Shown piece by piece: positions 1-9,700 of a stretch of DNA of 64,000 nucleotides. Source of the DNA: Limonium bicolor (lineage: Eukaryota > Streptophyta > Magnoliopsida > Caryophyllales > Plumbaginaceae); NCBI GenBank assembly GCA_023374045.1, contig CM041779.1, positions 269,796,062-269,860,061 on the forward strand, written 5' to 3'. A program made the position numbers and the translations under genes. The notes beneath the pieces are model-generated. The model was not told the DNA's origin. It saw only the letters and a program-made list of their open reading frames with translations, and searched no databases. Every line of letters starts with the position of its first letter. The first letter of the stretch is position 1.

Positions 1-178
1 TCCGCTAGACAGCTATTGCGCTACTAGTGTGGTCACATTTTCGTTTTACACCCGCTAGGCAGCTATTGCGCTACTAGTGTGGTTGCATTTTTTCTTCACT
101 AGGCAGCTATTGCGCTACTAGTGTAAGACTTTTTTGTTTTTAAACCTGTTAGGCAGCTAGTACGCTACTAGTATGGTA
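1..178. repeat. Minisatellite, about 48-bp unit, 4 copies
   Basis: Four successive units begin near 1, 51, 97 and 145. Each holds a well kept core (aggcagctattgcgctacta) followed by a variable T-rich stretch. The last unit is the most diverged. Tandem repeats just upstream of the polypurine tract are a known habit of Tat/Ogre-type LTR retrotransposons, and this fits the polypurine tract and LTR start found at 520-534. No coding potential is visible; frames through it are short and not retrovirus-like. Confidence 0.8.
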
Positions 179-533
179 CTGAATTTGCATTCTAGGCTCG
201 TCATAAGTCCTAGAGCTGGATGTCAAAAGATCCAGTTGAGGCTCGTCATAAGCCCTCATGCACCAAACAAAATAATTGTTCACATTCTAAATTTGTTTAA
301 TACATCCAACTGTTGCGTTCAAGGCTGTTATAAGCCCTCACCCACAAAATTTTTGCATTCCAGACTAAGTAAATATTTTTGCATTCAATCTCTACGTCAT
401 GGGTCGATCATGCACCCCTATCCTCTTGCAATCGTAGTTGCATTCCATAAGCCGATGGTGAGAATTTTTGGCGCCCTTTCAACCTTGATCCAATCCTGCA
501 AGGGCTTACAGAATTGAATCAAGGGGAGCCATC
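179..533 (+). mobile_element. 3' end of a Tat-like internal region, with polypurine tract
   Basis: Non-coding stretch directly left of the LTR start at 534. It has three loose copies of a motif aggct(cg)tcataagccct (near 194, 240 and 320). It ends in a purine run AAGGGGAG (about 520-528) a few bases before TGTAGACACC, which is where a polypurine tract that primes plus-strand synthesis should lie. I read it as the 3' untranslated end of an element whose remaining part lies left of the window. The family assignment rests on motifs only. Confidence 0.5.
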
Positions 534-556
534 TGTAGACACCAAAAATTCTCACC
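457..556. other. Imperfect 100-nt hairpin across the polypurine tract and LTR start
   Basis: A 15-nt segment ggtgagaatttttgg (457-471) is perfectly complementary to ccaaaaattctcacc (542-556). Inside it, ccttgatccaat and attgaatcaagg also pair (11 of 12). The fold therefore brackets the polypurine tract and the first bases of the LTR. It may be a trace of an older LTR end, because the same 15 nt next to TGTCTACA would form a normal LTR terminus. Confidence 0.75.
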
Positions 557-1311
557 CCATAAAACAATAAATTCAGACATATAAATAAAATAAGAGGGTC
601 GTCGTCTTTCTTTTCAAAACTCATTCATGTGCATACCAAAATGAAACTGTCATTTTATGACAATTTTTTTTTTAAATCAATTTTCAAAGCATCCGATTTC
701 AAATCCATCCGTTTTCGTTAGTTACTTATTTTACCATTTTATTTTTGATTTATTTCATGTTAGTCGGTTCCGTTTTATTTACTCATTTTATTTTCCTATT
801 CGTTTTATCTCGGTTCATGTTATTTCGTTTCTTGTTTATCTTATCTCATTGCATTAATACTTTTACTTGTATTTTTTTATGAGTACTTGTCTTATTTTGT
901 TTTATCATTATTATTTTTAGAATCATTTTCATCATGTTATGTACATTCTCACTATACTAGCATGTTTTGTTTTGTCGCTAATCCGATTAAACTCCCTCTC
1001 ATTTCATTTTATTTTGTTGCTACTCATACATATGTAATTCAACTTCTATTTTTATTGCGTTTGTATTCAAACCACCATTTCACTAATACTATTTCATTAT
1101 TTCATGTACATATTCCATTCGTTTGTATATCTCATTGTGATTTATGCTATATTGTTAGTTATATTTCATAATTTCATACCATTAGATTAACTCTTTTGTT
1201 TATTACATGCTTCTTTCGGGGACAGTAGCTTTTTAGAGGAGTTATCCGGTCTGGGCTAAAACTCTTGTATTATTTCTCTGATACATATATTGAAATTTGA
1301 CCTAACATAAC

Positions 1312-1358
1312 TGGTTAAGATACTCACCATATAACCCATTGGTCTCGGGTTTGAATCC
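1312..1358 (+). other. tRNA-like A and B boxes (SINE-like head 1) inside the LTR
   Basis: tggttaagatac (1312-1323) resembles a pol III A box, and ggtttgaatcc (1348-1358) matches the B-box consensus GGTTCGANTCC at all but one or two positions. Their spacing is like that of a tRNA gene. The flanks do not form an acceptor stem, so this is not a working tRNA; it is better read as the head of a tRNA-derived SINE or a tRNA relic carried by the LTR. The mirror copy is at about 11721-11771. Confidence 0.5.
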
Positions 1359-1458
1359 TGGCATGAGCTGAGGGCGTGTTCTTTGTTTTATTTCAGCTCG
1401 CAATGTGACTCTTTTTTATTTCTTCGCTACTACTTATTGAATTCTATTACATCTCAAT

Positions 1459-1503
1459 CGGTTAGCATGCAATGGGAAGACTAGAGGTACCGAGTTCGAA
1501 ATT
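1459..1503 (+). other. Second tRNA-like module inside the LTR
   Basis: tcggttagcatgc (near 1458-1470) looks like a tRNA D-arm/A box, and gagttcgaa (1492-1500) like a degenerate B box/T-arm. It lies about 145 bp after the first module in the same direction. Together they suggest a dimeric tRNA-derived SINE fragment. Mirror copy near 11574-11620. Low to moderate confidence, since the B box is weak. Confidence 0.4.
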
Positions 1504-1599
1504 TGGTGAGAACAATTTTTGTTTTATTGTTTTTGAACTATGTTGGGTGGACCAAACATTCAGACCCGTTTTTCTGCTCCAAAACCACAATAAGACCCA

Positions 1600-2620
1600 C
1601 TTTGTAATTAGCCCATGGAACAATCAATCAGACATCCCCTCAAAACCCTATCATCTCAATTATAAAAAGCCATTAAAAAACCCTACAGTACCCACGTTTC
1701 TACTCGCAGCATCAATCCCCAACATTCCATTTGTCTGGTTCCCTACATCCCTTGCTCTGCCCGTTTTCGAAGAAGCAAAGACAAACAAACCCAGAAGCTC
1801 GACCCCCATTTCCTTCTCGAATTCGAACTTGTAACCTGGAATACCCAGAAAATTTCTCCATCTCCTTCAAAGTCTTCTTCCACCTTCGAATCGCCAACTA
1901 CAACTCCCTCCCACTGCGCGTTCTTGTCTGGAACTTCTTCTCAAAACCCATCCATCTCCTTGCCAAAAGAATTAACTCCCCCATTCTACATCGCCGGCCT
2001 GTGGTTCAAAAGCGTAAGTAAAACCCTCTCTGAATTCGTCCCTCTCCTGTCTCTGTATCTCTCTACTCCCTCTTTTCGATTTCCTCTTTTTGATTTTGTC
2101 AAATGAAGCCGATCGAAGGCGGCTCTGGTAAGCGTATGGAGTGTTGGTTTTCCGGAAATTGATTTCCGATGTCCACACCAACTCCCACGCTTCAAAACTC
2201 GCCCCACTTTCTTCTTCTCATTCAAACCTTTGTGTTTTGTTTTGTTCCCGTTTTAAAGTTCAAAACATCGACTTCGAAATGAAGCTTAGCATTATGGGTT
2301 CCTGGGTTTGTGGATTGCGAACAAGTCGAACAAATTTTTATGGCCTTCTGATTATTAGTACTTTCAATGTTTACGTATATGTACTCTGATGAATACCAGG
2401 CTCTCAAAAATGAGTCTATGGGTTCAAGAGTGCAGAAAATCATCCTATAGTTTCAGTTCATCTTTTTGAAATACGGGGTGCTCTGCCTCCTCCGCACCGA
2501 TCTCGAAACTTCAGTTCTATACTGCATATATCCCGTCATTCATGTTCCTTGTTGGTGTCGGTTGATTCCAAGCCAGGTTTAAGGCTTAAAGCCACTGTAA
2601 CAGTACAATGATCAATATGT
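1600..2620 (+). other. Promoter-like and exon-like segment within the LTR (possible captured gene piece)
   Basis: A TATA-like attataaaaag near 1657 follows CCCTA-rich boxes (aaaccctatc, aaaccctaca). A pyrimidine-rich leader follows, then a near-consensus splice donor GTAAGT after ttcaaaagc (about 2010). A short ATG-led stretch (from 2103) ends in a second donor GTAAGC. A 24-codon open stretch begins atgtactctgatgaatacca near 2377. This is the grammar of the 5' part of a plant gene, but I do not recognise a product, and the frames do not join into a convincing protein. It may be a transduced gene fragment or simply the element's own regulatory sequence. Confidence 0.3.
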
Positions 2621-4120
2621 TTTCTGTTGATTTCTTTCAATGTTACTCTTATACTGAGATGTGTGTTTTGTCCGAGCAGGCTGATTACTATGTTTATGGT
2701 CACTCTGACATTTATTGCAAACAGATACCTCTTGGTGTTGATTTGAGCCAGGTTTAAAGGTAGACTATGGTGATGGCTAATATCGCCTTGGCCTATCAAA
2801 CGTCAGATTCTAATTACCATCGTTACTTGTGTCTATTGGTGTTTTAGGGCTGATTCACATTTTATTCTGTCTCGTTCAAGTTATATCCTCATCTGTTGAG
2901 AGATTAGTGAGATTCTGTAAACAGTAGAGAAATACTGGCATTTTAAGTTTGTTACTATACCACCCTGGTCCATTCAGTCATGGTGATAGATTAGGTAGTT
3001 TAATCTGGTTTTGATCATACTGTAAACATGGCATTAACCAGTTTACTTCTCTTATGCAGATATTGCAAATTGTACAGACAGTTAGCAAACCCCTTTTGTC
3101 CTTTCTTCTCTTTCTCTTCTCTGTATATTCACTAATCCTTGTCTGTTGAATGCCTGACTAATTTCTTGGTTCGTTCCTTTGGTTTTGTTTTGGTGTATCT
3201 CCCTTTTGTTTACAGAAAGAAAATTGCTCTTCCTCCGGTACTACCTTCTAAACTAAGCAACTCATAATCTCATAACGTTTAATTTCTCGAATTGGAATCT
3301 GAGTATGCTCGCTTGCTAGCTATTTTCCCCTTTGTAAAAATGTACATCTATGTCTGTTTGTTGAGTATATGCGAGCACATATATATACTTCTGCCTGTTC
3401 TGATCGTGCACCTACCATCAATTTGTTGTCCGTCTGTTTCTAACTCAGAAGTGTATTGCCAGTTTAGTGGGTTGCAACACGTGTTCTAGCTATGTGGGTC
3501 TCAATAGGAGTGAGGATAGTTCATGTATGATCATCTGCTCACTTCCGAATATGAAGCATGGAATAACAACTGTAGTCTTAGGTTTGTTTCCGTCTAAACT
3601 GCCTAGTGTAAAGTCTGTAACAAAAATCAGTGGGAGCTTTTAACCCTAAAAGAAGACCTAGTAATCAGGATAATGACATAGTTTGGATCTCACCTGATAG
3701 CGAGGCGAACCTGTTAATTTTGGACCATAGTTCTTTTCAGTCTTTTCATTAGAGTTCTACTTGGCCGCTAAAAGGTGGATAAACAGCAGTAAAACAAGCG
3801 GTCTAGTAGTTTAATTTAGATCTGACTATTATCTGAGTTTAGCATTTAAGATTCGTTGTATTTAGGTTTTAATCTCACTAACCCTCCAATATAAAGTGAA
3901 TTCAGTTCGGTCAGATAACCTCAATTTGCTTTTCATCTCAGTCCTCGAGCTGCAATTCATTTATGTTTGCCGTTGTAAATATATCTCTGCACTGCACTTG
4001 TACATGTTTTGTATTCAGTCTTATTGTAATATTCATTTGTTCTTTTGTCTATTTACTGCTAAACCCTAGATAGCCCTCTAGGTCACCCATTTTTTTTTAT
4101 ATATAATCAAAGTCTTGGAG
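2621..4120. other. LTR interior, no recognisable gene
   Basis: T-rich, intron-like sequence with no long open frame and no RNA gene that I can support. It ends with cccta-type motifs (about 4060-4085). The same sequence is repeated in inverse orientation at about 9000-10500. Confidence 0.5.
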
Positions 4121-4262
4121 GGTACCCCACAGCTAGCTTATTTCTGATTTGCTTTGTGGGGAACAATACTTTCCAAAACTTTGAAGATCTCTTTAAGCCT
4201 TTGAAGGTACCCCACAGCTAGCTTATTTCTGATTTGCTTTGTGGGGAACAATATCTTCCAAA
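4121..4262. repeat. Two direct repeats, 85-bp period, each with a CCCCACA/TGTGGGG hairpin
   Basis: Copies start at 4121 and 4206 with ggtaccccacagctagctta and run to the tgtggggaaca segment. In each copy ccccaca pairs with tgtgggg around a roughly 24-nt loop. The inverse pair is at about 8865-8996. Confidence 0.8.
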
Positions 4263-4384
4263 CTCTTAAAGCCTATCCCAAATCATCCCTTAATTTCATT
4301 AAAAAACTTTACCAAAAAAAACACACAAAATAAATTCAAATCCAAATTCAACTTGGAGTTTCATTTCACCTTCAACCTAAATAA

Positions 4385-4835
4385 AGCCCAACATCAAAAA
4401 AAAAAGCCTAAGGCCAAGATTAGGCCCAAAAAATCAAGTCAAGCCCAACATTCAAATTCAAAGGCTCACTCAGCCCAAATCAAAAATCACAAACCAAGGC
4501 CCAAAAGCCCAACCAAGGCCCAATTAAGCCCACAAGTCAACTGAAAGCCCATTTCAGCCCAATTTCCAACTAAACCCAACACCAGCCCGATTTGGCCCAT
4601 ATGCCCAATGCTGACCCGGCCTGACTTTGACTCAAGTCCAAACTTTGACCAATCCAAACCTTGACCAACTCGAACTTTGACCTTGACTCGACTTTGACTC
4701 AATCCTACTTTAACCAACCTGAACTTTGACTTTGACTCGGTCCAACCTTGATCGACCATACTTTGACCAACCCAAATTTGACTCGGTCTAACTTTGACCC
4801 GGCCCGTTTTCCAACCCTAACCCAAATTTAATTCA
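4385..4835. repeat. GCCCA-rich block followed by a cluster of TTGAC cores
   Basis: From about 4385 to 4610 the sequence is dominated by gcccaa-type steps. From about 4620 to 4800 it carries roughly eleven TTGAC(C/T) cores, the W-box core bound by WRKY factors. Mirror block at about 8300-8720. The spacing is irregular, so this is a degenerate simple repeat rather than a minisatellite. Confidence 0.6.
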
Positions 4836-5260
4836 AACCCAATTCACTCGGTCCAATTCAATTCAAACCCAATTCATTCAGCCCATTTCAATTCAACTCT
4901 AATTCAATTTCACTCAAAATTTAATTCAATTCCAATTTGATTCAAAATTCACTCGATTCCAATTCGATTCAAAATTCATCTCGATTCTAATTCGTTTAAA
5001 ATTCAACTTCAATTCTAATTCTTCTCATTCCAATTCAATTCAAAATTCTTTCAAATTCAATTCAATTCAAAATTCTTTCAAATTCAATTCAATTCAAAAT
5101 TCATTCAAATCAATTCCAATTCAATTTGCAGGTTCAACTCTAAATTCAAATTCCAATTCAATTTCAAAAATCAATCGAATTCCGACTCAATTAAAATTCA
5201 AATTCCAATTCAATTCAAACTCTCATCCAATTCCAATTCAATTCTAATTCAATTCAAAAA
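4836..5260. repeat. Degenerate TTCAATTC simple-sequence block
   Basis: More than 400 bp of variations on attcaattcaaa with interspersed tcgattcc. Low complexity, non-coding. Mirror copy at about 7860-8270. Confidence 0.85.
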
Positions 5261-5457
5261 TGCTTTCACTTCGAAAACTCATTTCAAATTCTGATTCAAT
5301 TCAAAAATTCATTTCAATCCCAAATAATTGTGAACTTCATAAACCTCACATTCCAAATTCAAGCTCTCTGAAAGTTTCAAAACTCCTCAAATGCCCCAAA
5401 CTCCATTTATCTCATGGACTCAAGTCATCTCCAAAATTCTAATTTCCCCACACTCGA

Positions 5458-5700
5458 TTGTCTCACAGACCCGAGCGTCTCACAGACTTTGTTATCCCAA
5501 TGATTCGAATGTCTCTCCTGACCCCGAGCATCTCACAGACCCGAGCGTCTCACAGATCTGAGCGTCTCACAGACTTCGACATCTCAAGGTTTCAATCGTC
5601 TCATAGACCCGAGCGTCTCATAGACTTCGATATCTCATTCCTTTCATCATCTGAATATTTTAAATGTCTCATAGACTCGAGCGTCTCACAGACTAATATC
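5458..5700. repeat. Minisatellite with core gagcgtctcacagac
   Basis: At least seven copies of tctcacagac(c)cgagcg or tctcatagac, irregularly spaced by 17-40 bp. The mirror copy lies at about 7420-7660. Open frames across this block are a by-product of the repeat. Confidence 0.75.
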
Positions 5701-5837
5701 TCAAACTCAAAACTTCTTGAAATTCCAAACCCCTCTAAATCTCAAACCCATCAAAACCCAAAAATCGTGAACTATGTAAGGTCTGATCTCAACAGGGAGT
5801 TGAGTACGTAGGCAGCCCATCTAGGGTGCGACCCCAT

Positions 5838-5856
5838 TCCAATATAAAAAACCCCT
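5838..5856 (+). promoter_or_regulatory. TATA-like element of the Tat-like LTR
   Basis: attccaatataaaaaacccc lies about 490 bp before the LTR end, after the segment gagttgagtacgtaggcagc that resembles sequence commonly found in the 3' half of plant Tat LTRs. This is a plausible position for the retrotransposon's own promoter. Mirror copy near 7265-7280. Based on motif and position only. Confidence 0.35.
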
Positions 5857-6338
5857 TCCCCCCTCTAAGGTGGCTCTTATATCTCTCAAAACACTCGAAC
5901 CTTCTTAAGCTCCCACAGACTTCAAACTATCAGACTCCAAGTCTTATCTATCACCCAACCTCAGATTTTCCTCAAATCTTCATTCTATACTCATCCGAAT
6001 TCACGGATTCTTCTCCTTGGCACTAGCTTGGCAGAAAAGCTCGCCTCATTCACTTTTTTCTCTTTTTTCGTCCTAATCATATCTTTGGCTTTTAAATGAA
6101 TCTCTTTAATAAGGTTTTGAAAGAAGACAATCCCGACAATTGGAGATTGAGGTTTCCTCGGGCATCAATCCAAAGTCGTGGTCGTTGCCACTTCTAAGGG
6201 GTGTAACCCAGTACGAACCCATAATAGAATCTCTGATCTGACCAGATAAGTCCTATCCATAGCCAACAAATTCAGAGTCAACCAACGGTTCTTAGAACCC
6301 TCCTTCCCTTCCTTCCTAGTATCTTAGGTCAAACTAGG

Positions 6339-6350
6339 TGGCGACTCTAG
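6339..6350 (+). other. Primer-binding site (Tat-like), left copy
   Basis: TGGCGACTCTAG begins with TGG, complementary to the CCA end of a tRNA, and follows the LTR end within a few bases. TGGCGACTC is a familiar start for Tat/Ogre primer-binding sites; I do not assign the tRNA. Confidence 0.65.
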
Positions 6351-6530
6351 TCAATTTCCGCCCTTAAGGCATAAGTCCGCGTGGAGCCCATCGAGAGCGG
6401 GTGTAGTACACACTTGCACTCCCCTTTATGCTTTCTGGGAAATACAGACGATTTAATAGGTATTCGAGGGATGCCAGAATAACGGGTTTTCACCCTCCAC
6501 AGAATGACAGTTTCTAGGATCTTGGCTTTT

Positions 6531-6587
6531 TAGTCAGAACCATATTTAGATAGACCCCCCCTCATACCGAAAAATCACCCTCCACAG
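6531..6587. other. 57-bp spacer at the palindrome centre
   Basis: The only sequence between the two arms. Its last 13 bases (6575-6587), plus the first two of the right arm, repeat 6490-6504 of the left arm in direct orientation (tcaccctccacagaa). The spacer is thus itself a piece of the element's leader, and the junction retains a short direct repeat. Confidence 0.85.
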
Positions 6588-6767
6588 AAAAGCCAAGATC
6601 CTAGAAACTGTCATTCTGTGGAGGGTGAAAACCCGTTATTCTGGCATCCCTCGAATACCTATTAAATCGTCCGTCTTTCCCAGAAAGCATAAAGGGGAGT
6701 GCAAGTGTGTACTACACCCGCTCTCGATGGGCTCCACACGGACTTATGCCCTAAGGGCGGAAATTGA

Positions 6768-6779
6768 CTAGAGTCGCCA
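6768..6779 (-). other. Primer-binding site (Tat-like), right copy
   Basis: ctagagtcgcca is the reverse complement of the left site and sits at the exact mirror position (6339 pairs with 6779). It confirms that the right arm is an LTR plus leader read from the minus strand. Confidence 0.65.
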
Positions 6780-9700
6780 CCTAGTTTGACCTAAGATACT
6801 AGGAAGGAAGGGAAGGAGGGTTCTAAGAACCGTTGGTTGACTCTGAATTTGTTGGCTATGGATAGGACTTATCTGGTCAGATCAGAGATTCTATTATGGG
6901 TTCGTACTGGGTTACACCCCTTAGAAGTGGCAACGACCACGACTTTGGATTGGTGCCTGAGGAAACCTCGGTCTCCAATTGTCGGGATTGTCTTCTTTCA
7001 AAACCTTATTAAAGAGATTCATTTAAAAGCCAAAGATATGATTAGGACGAAAAAAGAGAAAAAAGTGAATGAGGCGAGCTTTTCTGCCAAGCTAGCGCCA
7101 AGGAGAAGAATCCGTGAATTCGGATGAGTATAGAATGAAGATTTGAGGAAAATCTGAGGTTGGGTGATAGACAAGACTTGGAGTCTGATAGTTTGAAGTC
7201 TGTGGGAGCTTAAGAAGGTTCGAGTGTTTTGAGAGATATAAGAGCCACCTTAGAGGGGGGAAGGGGTTTTTTATATTGGAATGGGGTCGCACCCTAGATG
7301 GGCTGCCTACGTACTCAACTCCCTGTTGAGATCAGACCTTACGTAGTTCACGATTTTTGGGTTTTGATGGGTTTGAGATTTAGAGGGGTTTGGAATTTCA
7401 AGAAGTTTTGGGTTTGAGATATTAGTCTGTGAGACGCTCGGGTCTATGAGACATTTAAAATATTCAGATGATGAAAGGAATGAGATATCGAAGTCTGTGA
7501 GACGCTCGGGTCTATGAGACGATTGAAACCTTGAGATGTCGAAGTCTGTGAGACGCTCAGATCTGTGAGACGCTCGGGTCTGTGAGATGCTCGGGGTCAG
7601 GAGAGACATTCGAATCATTGGGATAACAAAGTCTGTGAGACGCTCGGGTCTGTGAGACAATCGAGTGTGGGGAAATTAGAATTTTGGAGATGACTTGAGT
7701 CCATGAGATAAATGGAGTTTGGGGCATTTGAGGAGTTTTGAAACTTTCAGAGAGCTTGAATTTGGAATGTGAGGTTTATGAAGTTCAGAATTATTTGGGA
7801 TTGAAATGAATTTTTGAATTGAATCAGAATTTGAAATGAGTTTTCGAAGTGAAAGCATTTTTGAATTGAATTAGAATTGAATTGGAATTGGATGAGAGTT
7901 TGAATTGAATTGGAATTTGAATTTTAATTGAGTCGGAATTCGATTGATTTTTGAAATTGAATTGGAATTTGAATTTAGAGTTGAACCTGCAAATTGAATT
8001 GGAATTGATTTGAATGAATTTTGAATTGAATTGAATTTGAAAGAATTTTGAATTGAATTGAATTTGAAAGAATTTTGAATTGAATTGGAATGAGAAGAAT
8101 TAGAATTGAAGTTGAATTTTAAACGAATTAGAATCGAGATGAATTTTGAATCGAATTGGAATCGAGTGAATTTTGAATCAAATTGGAATTGAATTAAATT
8201 TTGAGTGAAATTGAATTAGAGTTGAATTGAAATGGGCAGAATGAATTGGGTTTGAATTGAATTGGACCGAGTGAATTGGGTTTGAATTAAATTTGGGTTA
8301 GGGTTGGAAAACGGGCTGGGTCAAAGTTAGACCGAGTCAAATTTGGGTTGGTCAAAGTATGGTCGATCAAGGTTGGACCGAGTCAAAGTCAAAGTTCAGG
8401 TTGGTTAAAGTAGGATTGAGTCAAAGTCGAGTCAAGGTCAAAGTTCGAGTTGGTCAAGGTTTGGATTGGTCAAAGTTTGGACTTGAGTCAAAGTCAGGCC
8501 GGGTCAGCATTGGGCATATGGGCCAAATCGGGCTGGTGTTGGGTTTAGTTGGAAATTGGGCTGAAATGGGCTTTCAGTTGACTTGTGGGCTTAATTGGGC
8601 CTTGGTTGGGCTTTTGGGCCTTGGTTTGTGATTTTTGATTTGGGCTGAGTGAGCCTTTGAATTTGAATGTTGGGCTTGACTTGATTTTTTGGGCCTAATC
8701 TTGGCCTTAGGCTTTTTTTTTTTGATGTTGGGCTTTATTTAGGTTGAAGGTGAAATGAAACTCCAAGTTGAATTTGGATTTGAATTATTTTGTGTGTTTT
8801 TTTTTGGTAAAGTTTTTTAATGAAATTAAGGGATGATTTGGGATAGGCTTTAAGAGTTTGGAAGATATTGTTCCCCACAAAGCAAATCAGAAATAAGCTA
8901 GCTGTGGGGTACCTTCAAAGGCTTAAAGAGATCTTCAAAGTTTTGGAAAGTATTGTTCCCCACAAAGCAAATCAGAAATAAGCTAGCTGTGGGGTACCCT
9001 CCAAGACTTTGATTATATATAAAAAAAAATGGGTGACCTAGAGGGCTATCTAGGGTTTAGCAGTAAATAAAACATGTACAAGTGCAGTGCAGAGATATAT
9101 TTACAACGGCAAACATAAATGAATTGCGGCTCGAGGACTGAGATGAAAAGCAAATTGAGGTTATCTGACCGAACTGAATTCACTTTATATTGGAGGGTTA
9201 GTGAGATTAAAACCTAAATACAACGAATCGTAAATGCTAAAATCAGATAATAGTCAGATCTAAATTAAACTACTAGACCGCTTGTTTTACTACTGTTTTT
9301 CCACCTTTTAGCGGCCAAGTAGAACTCTAATGAAAAGACTGAAAAGAACTATGGTCCAAAATTAACAGGTTCGCCTCGCTATCAGGTGAGATCCAAACTA
9401 TGTCATTATCCTGATTACTAGGTCTTCTTTTAGGGTTAAAAGCTCCCACTGATTTTTGTTACAGACTTTACACTAGGCAGTTTAGACGGAAACAAACCTA
9501 AGACTACAGTTGTTATTCCATGCTTCATATTCGGAAGTGAGCAGATGATCATACATGAACTATCCTCACTCCTATTGAGACCCACATAGCTAGAACACGT
9601 GTTGCAACCCACTAAACTGGCAATACACTTCTGAGTTAGAAACAGACGGACAACAAATTGATGGTAGGTGCACGATCAGAACAGGCAGAAGTGTATATAT

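Larger units (their letters stand above)
534..6335 (+). mobile_element. Very long LTR of a Tat/Ogre-like Ty3/Gypsy retrotransposon (left copy)
   Basis: Starts TGTAGACACC, a start often seen in Tat-lineage LTRs, after a purine tract. It ends near 6331-6338 just before a primer-binding-site-like TGGCGACTCTAG at 6339. About 5.8 kb long, which is within the multi-kilobase range of Ogre/Tat LTRs. The interior shows tRNA-like modules (1312-1510), a promoter-like and exon-like segment (1600-2600), two 85-bp direct repeats (4121-4262), GCCCA-rich and TTCAATTC-rich low-complexity blocks (4385-5260), a minisatellite (5458-5700), and a TATA-like tataaaaaa near 5844 followed by a segment typical of the transcribed part. 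No protein domain is recognisable. The exact 3' end is uncertain by several bases. Confidence 0.7.
531..6530 (+). repeat. Left arm of a 12-kb palindrome
   Basis: The reverse complement of this arm is found at 6588-12538 with only scattered substitutions and short indels; the length differs by 49 bp (6000 versus 5951). Inner ends pair as cttggctttt (6521-6530) and aaaagccaag (6588-6597). Outer ends pair as atcTGTAGACACC (531-543) and GGTGTCTACAgat (12526-12538), after which similarity stops. The arm consists of a complete long LTR plus the first roughly 190 bp of the following leader. Confidence 0.95.

Noticed and set aside
1312..1503. Functional tRNA genes
   Set aside because: A and B boxes are present, but there is no complementary acceptor stem and no clear anticodon arm.
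6837..7127. A 96-codon frame next to the palindrome centre
   Set aside because: It lies in the inverted LTR/leader sequence on the antisense strand; no counterpart domain is recognisable.
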